From Bacillota bacterium (GTDB lineage Bacteria; Bacillota; Clostridia; Christensenellales; SZUA-584): 64,000 nucleotides of DNA. The notes below the pieces were generated by a model. That model had not been told where the DNA came from. It did no database searches and saw only the letters and a list, made by a program, of their open reading frames with translations. Made by a program: the position numbers and the translations under genes. Below, in pieces: positions 59,028 through 64,000 of this stretch. The stretch covers positions 1-64,000 of the forward strand of contig JAEYKW010000041.1 of assembly GCA_023408075.1 (NCBI GenBank), read 5' to 3'. Position 1 is the stretch's first letter. The number at the start of each line of letters is the position of its first letter.

Positions 59028-59973
59028 GCAATTATTCAAAATGAATGTTGGCGGCGTCATGCAATCGATTTCAATCATTGCCAAAGACGATACCCAGCCC
59101 GTGCTGCTGATACTGCACGGTGGGCCGGGAACACCGAGCATGTTTTTTTTTCGCAAATACAACAAGGAGCTTGCGAAACATTTTATATTGGCGACCTTTG
59201 ACCAGCGGGGAACGGGTCGGTCATTCAATAAAAAGATACCGATTGAAACCATGACGATGGAGCGGTTGATCGAGGATACGCATGAGATCACGGAATATTT
59301 AAAAGAACGGTTTAGCCGAGAGAGAATATATATTTTGGGTCATTCCTTCGGGGCAACGCTGGCGCTGCAGGTGATTGACCGGTACCCTGAGGATTTCCTT
59401 GCGTACTTTGGGGTGTCTCAATTCGTGAACGCCGCTAGAAATGAAGCGGGCTGCTACGACTTTGCATTCAGGCAAGCCCGGGAGCATGATGATCAAAAGT
59501 CGATAAATAAGCTTTTAAAAATCGGCAAACCGGAAGAGGGCTTTTACGCGGGCGGGCTCAAAGCCACAATGGCGGTAAAAGCGATTGTTTCAAAATACAA
59601 AGGAGATATGTATCAAAACGGCTCGACGGTGGGGCTCGTTCTTAGCCTGCTTGTGTCAAAGGAATACGGCTTTTTCAGGTTTTTAAACAGTCTGAAAGGC
59701 ATATCGTTTTCATTAGAATATCTGGGCAGATGCTTAAAGGGCATCGATTATTTCAGTCAAATTCCGAAAGTGAAAATCCCTGTCTGTTTCTTTTCGGGCA
59801 GACACGATTATTTAACGCCGCAAAATATACTGAGCGACTATTATGACGTACTTGAGGCGCCGCATAAAAAGCTGCATATTTTTGAAAACTCCGCCCATAG
59901 CCCGCTCTGGGAAGAGGCTGAGCTGTTCAATAAAAAGATCATTGAGATCGTTCATCAATTACCATATTCATGA
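59011..59973 (+). CDS. Alpha/beta hydrolase, proline iminopeptidase-like
   Basis: The 320-residue protein has the oxyanion motif LLILHGGPGTPS, FDQRGTGRS, the nucleophile elbow ILGHSFGATLAL, a catalytic Asp in FFSGRHDYLTPQ and a catalytic His in NSAHSPLWEEAELF. The HGGPG and DQRGxGxS motifs are typical of S33 peptidases (prolyl iminopeptidase), although other esterase activity is possible. I start at ATG 59011 with AAAAGGGG upstream, inside the TetR gene end, so translation is coupled. Confidence 0.88.
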   Translation: MRVRIEQLFKMNVGGVMQSISIIAKDDTQPVLLILHGGPGTPSMFFFRKYNKELAKHFILATFDQRGTGRSFNKKIPIETMTMERLIEDTHEITEYLKERFSRERIYILGHSFGATLALQVIDRYPEDFLAYFGVSQFVNAARNEAGCYDFAFRQAREHDDQKSINKLLKIGKPEEGFYAGGLKATMAVKAIVSKYKGDMYQNGSTVGLVLSLLVSKEYGFFRFLNSLKGISFSLEYLGRCLKGIDYFSQIPKVKIPVCFFSGRHDYLTPQNILSDYYDVLEAPHKKLHIFENSAHSPLWEEAELFNKKIIEIVHQLPYS

Positions 59974-60046
59974 ACTTGCTTTGAAGGCCCTGAAGGCTCT
60001 TCGCCGCCAAGAGATTGATACACACTAATTCATACAGGAGATTATT

Positions 60047-60823
60047 ATGGATCGTTTTGAATGGAATAAAGTGAAGCAGTTATCTGTATTCAAAATGCTT
60101 ATGGCCACATTTATTCCAAGCGCAATCGCATTCGCCGGCTTTCATATTATCGCTCCTCTCATGGTTGCGAATGGAATATCTAAAATTCACTCGTGGAATT
60201 ATGTCGCGATGACTTTGCTTTTCATATTTGTTCTGCTGGCGGTCATCCTGCTTCGAAGAGAGGCGAAAGGCTTAGGAATTTCAATTTCCAGCCGGATGTG
60301 TTTCAGAAAAATATCAGTCAGACAATGGATAATGGCCGTTATTGTGCTGGCTTTATCTATTGCCGTATGTTCGCTGCTATCCTCTTTAATCGAGCCGATG
60401 ATGAAAGCTGTCCACTTTAAAATTCCGGATTACACCCCGTTCTTTCTGAATCAGACGATCAATCCTGCCAATACCGACCTCTCAATCATTGATCCGAATA
60501 CGATATACAAAGGGAATTATTCTGTCATTGCGTTGATGGCAGTTTCCCTCATACTAAATATCCTGACTGAGGAATTGTATTTCAGAGCATGGATGCTTCC
60601 GAAATTGTCGAAGTTCGGGAAATACTCTTGGGTGATAAACGGCGCACTTTTTGCTTTTTATCACACGTTTCAGCTTTGGATGCTGCCGGTGCTGCTTCCC
60701 GCAAGCTTGGCAATGGCCTATGTTTTTTATAAAACAAAAAGCATCTGGCCTTCGCTTGCCGGGCATATAATCGGGAATTTTGTTTTGAGTATGATGGGCG
60801 TCATCATGCTTGTATTAAAATGA
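60047..60823 (+). CDS. CPBP-family intramembrane metalloprotease
   Basis: The 258-residue protein has about seven membrane helices and the three CPBP (Abi) motifs: ILTEELYFRAWML (Glu175-Glu176, Arg180), ALFAFYHTFQLW (His206) and LAGHIIGNFVLS (His240, Asn244). These form the intramembrane active site of prenyl-protease-like enzymes, involved in peptide processing, bacteriocin immunity or unknown signalling. AGGAGA precedes the ATG. It follows the alpha/beta hydrolase by 73 bp. Closed by the terminator at 60870. Confidence 0.92.
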   Translation: MDRFEWNKVKQLSVFKMLMATFIPSAIAFAGFHIIAPLMVANGISKIHSWNYVAMTLLFIFVLLAVILLRREAKGLGISISSRMCFRKISVRQWIMAVIVLALSIAVCSLLSSLIEPMMKAVHFKIPDYTPFFLNQTINPANTDLSIIDPNTIYKGNYSVIALMAVSLILNILTEELYFRAWMLPKLSKFGKYSWVINGALFAFYHTFQLWMLPVLLPASLAMAYVFYKTKSIWPSLAGHIIGNFVLSMMGVIMLVLK

Positions 60824-60869
60824 GTGGGGCATATTCAAAAATCATTACTGAATCGGAAGCACTTATTCG

Positions 60870-60896
60870 AGCTTGCCGGTATGGCAGGCTTTTTTA
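60870..60896 (+). terminator. Rho-independent terminator
   Basis: AGCTTGCC (60870-60877) pairs with GGCAGGCT (60883-60890, one G-U) and is followed by TTTTTT. Confidence 0.8.
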
Positions 60897-60941
60897 TTAT
60901 CCGAAAATCGGCCTGATATTTTGATTCCTTAATATACTGGA

Positions 60942-60970
60942 TTGACAAAACATTTTCAATATAATAAAAT
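60942..60970 (+). promoter_or_regulatory. Promoter of the glutathione peroxidase gene
   Basis: TTGACA (60942-60947) and TAAAAT (60965-60970) with a 17-bp spacer. Just downstream, GCATACAATTTATATG is a weak match to an OhrR-type operator (TACAATT half-sites). Confidence 0.7.
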
Positions 60971-61017
60971 TGAGTAAAATTAAATAGCATACAATTTATA
61001 TGAAAGGACAAAAGTTT

Positions 61018-61491
61018 ATGAATTTATATGACATTTTGGTGAAGGACAGAGAGAACCATGCGATATCGTTGGGCGACTATAAGGGCAAGGTGCTGCTTAT
61101 TGTGAATACCGCGACCGGGTGCGGCTTTACTCCCCAATACAAAGGATTGCAGGATTTATACGATAAGTATGCGCAGAAGGGTTTTGAGATACTCGATTTT
61201 CCGTGCAACCAGTTTGCCAATCAGGCACCGGGGAACAACGAGGAAATCCATAGCTTTTGCACACTGAATTACGGGACAACGTTTCCCCGCTTTGCCAAAA
61301 TCGATGTGAACGGTCACAATGAAGACGGACTGTATACATATTTAAAGCAAGCGAAAGGCGGCATTCTCGGATCAAGAATCAAATGGAATTTTACGAAATT
61401 CCTGATGGACAGACAAGGCAATGTCATAGCCAGGTACAGCCCCACAGACAAGCCTGAAAAGCTCGAAAAAGACATTGCCGCGCTGTTGTAA
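61018..61491 (+). CDS. Glutathione peroxidase-like thiol peroxidase
   Basis: The 157-residue protein has the family motifs LLIVNTATGCGFTPQYKGLQ (peroxidatic Cys in place of selenocysteine), ILDFPCNQFANQAPG and IKWNFTKFLMDRQGNV. Cys, Gln and Trp of the catalytic set are visible. Bacterial members usually use thioredoxin. I start at 61018 (MNLYDILVKD) with AAAGGA upstream. It precedes a MarR/OhrR-like regulator by 44 bp and likely shares its transcript. Confidence 0.93.
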   Translation: MNLYDILVKDRENHAISLGDYKGKVLLIVNTATGCGFTPQYKGLQDLYDKYAQKGFEILDFPCNQFANQAPGNNEEIHSFCTLNYGTTFPRFAKIDVNGHNEDGLYTYLKQAKGGILGSRIKWNFTKFLMDRQGNVIARYSPTDKPEKLEKDIAALL

Positions 61492-61535
61492 ACAGCTGCC
61501 GCGGCTGCAATTGAGAATGAGACAATGGAGATGTG

Positions 61536-61967
61536 ATGATGGATTATGATCAGCTCAAGCTTGAAAACCAACTATGTTTTCCTTTGTATGCCTGCGCAAA
61601 AGAGGTTGTTAAAAAATACAAGCCTTTTTTGGATGAAATAGGGCTGACGTATACGCAGTATATCGCCATGATGGTGCTGTGGGAAAAAAAGAAGGTCAAT
61701 GTCAAATCTTTGGGTGAGCATTTGTTTTTAGACTCGGGCACATTAACGCCATTGCTTAAAAAGCTCGAATCCTATGGGTTTATTGTGCGGGAGAGAGCCG
61801 CCAGTGACGAACGCAATGTGATGGTGACGCTCACACAAAAGGGAGAAGAACTCAAAGAAAAGGCCGCTCTGATTCCGGAGAAGATCAAGCAGTGCATTTT
61901 GCTGGATAATGATGAAGCGGTGGCCTTGTACAGGCTGCTGTATAAAGTCCTGCAGCAGGTTACATAA
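61536..61967 (+). CDS. OhrR-like MarR regulator (organic peroxide sensor)
   Basis: The 143-residue protein has LENQLCFPLYACAKEVVKKYKPFLDEIGLTYTQYIAMMVLWEK split over helices 1-2, with Cys14 in the position of the redox-sensing Cys of OhrR, and the winged helix GEHLFLDSGTLTPLLKKLESYGFIVRERAASDERNVMVTLT. OhrR represses peroxide-detoxifying genes until its Cys is oxidised; here the target is probably the adjacent glutathione peroxidase. GGAG precedes the tandem ATGs 61536/61539. Confidence 0.9.
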   Translation: MMDYDQLKLENQLCFPLYACAKEVVKKYKPFLDEIGLTYTQYIAMMVLWEKKKVNVKSLGEHLFLDSGTLTPLLKKLESYGFIVRERAASDERNVMVTLTQKGEELKEKAALIPEKIKQCILLDNDEAVALYRLLYKVLQQVT

Positions 61968-62028
61968 GCTTAAAGATCGACGACAACGCGCAGCTTTTAT
62001 ATCAGGACAGTTAAAGGATACGCAGACG

Positions 62029-62062
62029 AAAATCGCGATTCATTTATGGTTCGCGATTTTTT
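62029..62062 (+). terminator. Rho-independent terminator after ohrR
   Basis: AAAATCGCGA (62029-62038) pairs with TCGCGATTTT (62051-62060), with a T run overlapping the right arm. Confidence 0.8.
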
Positions 62063-62245
62063 ATGTGCTTTATCGCAGGCCTGACCGGTGGTGTCCCAGC
62101 TTCTTGGAACGGTGAACGGACTCAAGATGCAAAAATACAAAAGTTCGTTAAAATAACACAAGAAACATCTCGTCTCAGGCGATACGATACAGATATACGG
62201 CGCGGAGCCGAACGGCAGATGCTGAGAACATTAGGGAGACGAACG

Positions 62246-63490
62246 ATGAATACATATAGCTTGCGGAATGAAACGGTCGATTCGATCGAATTGAAATGCC
62301 TCGTGGTCAGCAAAGGTGTGAAGGTGGCAAAAGAGGTTTATAGGAAGTTTTCAAAAACCTACCGGCTCGGCGTGAATCCGCTCATGTGCAACTGCTTCTT
62401 TTTGTCCGACGGGACAATTGTGCAGCTGACGGACATGGGATTTCACTTAAAGTACCTGACGGGCATATTGTCCTGGGACAATTTGAAGCTGCTCAAATAC
62501 GCATCGGAGCTCGATACGCCTTTTGCCATACGGCTTCGGGAGGGGAAGCCTGCGCTTTTTTACAGGGATAGCTTTGTGGACGCGATTTCTTTTCCGCCGC
62601 CGAACGGGTTTTATCGCCAAAAGACATCGTCCGGCCTGCCGTTTATCGGCAGCGCGGTGCTGCAGGGCGTCGACTGGGTGGCCTTTCAATGTCTGTGGCC
62701 ATGCGAGTATGCCGCAGCCGGCAAGCTGTGCGAATTCTGCTTTTCGGGCGGGGACTTTGAAACGCTGGCCAAGAAGAAAAAGCCGTTGCCCCCTGCCGTG
62801 AGTCCTGCCGATGTCGCGGAGATCGTGGCATACGCCGTTTCAAATTGCGGCTGCAACAGCATACAGATTACCGGCGGCTCTACTTTTGATGCGCATAAGG
62901 AGCATCGGCTCATCGTGTCGTACCTCAAAGCGATTGATGAGAGGGTGGGAAGGCAGAGCATCAAGGGGGATATGTTGCTGTATATCACGCCGCCCGAAGA
63001 CCTGTCCGTTATTGACGAGTATTTCTCGCTCGGGGCAAGCAAAATCGCGTGCAGTATCGAGCTTTGGGACGAAAAGCTCGCCGAGAGGGTGACGCCGGGG
63101 AAGATCGCTTTTACCACGCGCAAACGCCATTTGGACGCGCTCGCTTACACGGTGAAGAAATACGGCGCGGGCAAAGCGTTTTCCAATTTCATCATCGGTA
63201 TTGAAAGCTGCGAATCGCTCAAAGAGGGTGCCGCCTATCTCGCCGAGCGCGGCATCATACCGGCGGCTTCCATTTGGATGCCCATGGGGCGGCCGGTCAG
63301 CGGCAGCATGAAGACGCCGGGGCTCAAATATTACCGGCAGGTCAAAGAGCATTTCGCCGCGCTGTACAGCAAGTATAATCTGGAGCCGTCGGCATGTTGC
63401 GGGCTCAATGTCTGCATGGAGCGCGATATCTGGAACTACGCACAGAGCATGCATAACGGTACGGTACAATCATTTGCTCACAAGGTATAA
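62246..63490 (+). CDS. Radical SAM protein with CX3CX8CX2C cysteine set
   Basis: The 414-residue protein has a likely Fe-S segment at residues 149-165, C149LWPC153EYAAAGKLC162EFC165, instead of the canonical CX3CX2C. Later IQITGGSTFD resembles the radical SAM GGE-like strand, and ACSIELWDEKLAERVTPGK and NFIIGIESCESLKEGA match later barrel strands. The N-terminal 110 residues are an extra domain. Overall it resembles an uncharacterised group of biotin synthase-like radical SAM proteins. I start at ATG 62246, 7 bases after AGGGAG; the longer upstream frame overlaps a terminator. Substrate unknown. Confidence 0.82.
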   Translation: MNTYSLRNETVDSIELKCLVVSKGVKVAKEVYRKFSKTYRLGVNPLMCNCFFLSDGTIVQLTDMGFHLKYLTGILSWDNLKLLKYASELDTPFAIRLREGKPALFYRDSFVDAISFPPPNGFYRQKTSSGLPFIGSAVLQGVDWVAFQCLWPCEYAAAGKLCEFCFSGGDFETLAKKKKPLPPAVSPADVAEIVAYAVSNCGCNSIQITGGSTFDAHKEHRLIVSYLKAIDERVGRQSIKGDMLLYITPPEDLSVIDEYFSLGASKIACSIELWDEKLAERVTPGKIAFTTRKRHLDALAYTVKKYGAGKAFSNFIIGIESCESLKEGAAYLAERGIIPAASIWMPMGRPVSGSMKTPGLKYYRQVKEHFAALYSKYNLEPSACCGLNVCMERDIWNYAQSMHNGTVQSFAHKV

Positions 63491-63582
63491 AAACGCCGCT
63501 TCACAGTACTTTGAGGGTCTGACCACGCGGTAATCGTCTTCGGCGCGATTGAGCGCGCATGGGCTGTTGCCGTCACCTCGCC

Positions 63583-63921
63583 TCAAGGCCAAAGCAAAAG
63601 GGCTTGCCGACTGCCGATAAGAAGTGACATGTAAACCGCATCATCATTATTTTTTACTCCGCAGCTTCGAAGCGGCATATTATCAATATGCTGAGAGCTC
63701 ATCCAGCCTGTCGGCAATTTGAGGGGTGTAAGTCCGTCGGCGTTAATCACAACGGCTTTCGTATCGGTATCGTCCGTACCGAGAAAATTCGTATTGAGTC
63801 CTGTGACCACAATGGCATCATAGCCACTCAGATTGTTTATGGAACGTCCGTTTAAATTCATGCTCTCTACGTCGTATCCTTCATCCTTGAGATAGTCTTT
63901 GACATTGCAGCCATCATGCAA
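63583..63921 (-). pseudogene. UPF0180-like gene remnant
   Basis: The frame contains DGCNVKDYLKDEGYDVESMNL, YDAIVVTGLNTNFLGTDDTDTKAVVINADGLTP, the UPF0180 (YkuS-like) core, but lacks a proper start (only a TTG without ribosome binding site, preceded by an in-frame stop). After INADGLTP it continues with sequence that does not look like the family. Probably a decayed gene. The 3' part overlaps a repeat-like segment near 63570-63600. Confidence 0.6.
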
Positions 63922-63940
63922 AATATAAGCTCAAGAACGC

Positions 63941-64000
63941 TCAGTTTTTATTCGTCATTCTGTCGGCATGTTCTTTAAGGCTTTCGATAGTGCCGATCTT
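63941..64000 (-). CDS. C-terminal end of a minus-strand gene (cut by window edge)
   Basis: On the minus strand the last 60 bases encode KIGTIESLKEHADRMTNKN and a TGA at 63943-63941. It begins outside the window. Too short to identify. Confidence 0.4.
   Translation of the reverse strand, partial: KIGTIESLKEHADRMTNKN

Overview
The window looks like a chromosomal segment of an endospore-forming, Gram-positive bacterium of the class Clostridia (Bacillota). It carries sigK, spoIIGA-sigE and a GerM lipoprotein, uses strong AGGAGG-type ribosome binding sites, has many ATGA start/stop overlaps, and has mid GC content with AT-rich islands. I do not name a genus.

Layout. 1-830: end of an unknown gene, then a promoter and two small conserved-looking genes (the second is DUF2188). 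955-6354: a type I-C CRISPR effector operon (cas5-cas8c-cas7, with Cas11c encoded inside cas8c) running directly into a 32-repeat array. cas3, cas4, cas1, cas2 and a leader are not in the window. 6503-9760: sigK, then an AP-endonuclease-like TIM barrel, Xaa-Pro peptidase and EF-P. 9823-16010: acetyltransferase, two small unknowns, a CDF metal exporter, then gerM-rph-rdgB-yfcE and a nucleotidyltransferase. 15996-16968: a REP-associated transposase with its repeats, one of them inside the coding frame. 17143-20156: spoIIGA-sigE, a nitroreductase, and an hsp20 gene under a perfect CIRCE operator. 20283-20880: a 179-bp tandem repeat. 21002-23205: an AmmeMemoRadiSam operon.

24432-28635 is a TPP-riboswitch thiamine salvage operon (cytX, thiM, thiE fused to a HAD phosphatase, thiD). 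29802-33867 (minus strand) holds two paralogous small secreted proteins, two ABC-2-like membrane proteins and a DUF6034-like lipoprotein. 34454-40434: an alpha-oxoamine synthase, a PIG-V-like mannosyltransferase, an HD phosphohydrolase, a five-copy REP array and a 35-residue peptide coupled to a DUF4173 membrane protein. A glutaredoxin/DUF4395 pair (40699-41504) is bracketed by a duplicated DUF4173 gene end.

41841-48232 is a probable accessory island. It starts at tRNA-Glu and ends at a fragment resembling that tRNA's 3' part, and carries an AT-rich membrane/coiled-coil protein, an ABC-F ATPase, a YaiI-like protein and an orphan AAA-type ATPase with a zinc ribbon. 48276-56305: a second ABC-F protein, a 996-residue surface protein, a zinc-ribbon/TPR protein and a frameshifted YVTN propeller gene. 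56496-63490: redox and regulatory genes (a flavin reductase with a palindromic operator, two TetR regulators, an alpha/beta hydrolase, a CPBP protease, glutathione peroxidase, an OhrR-like regulator and an unusual radical SAM enzyme). The right edge has gene remnants.

The strongest leads are the stripped-down leaderless I-C locus, the ThiE-HAD fusion, the tRNA-Glu island with its orphan ATPase, the secreted-protein cassette, the AmmeMemoRadiSam operon, and the RAYT carrying its own REP in frame.
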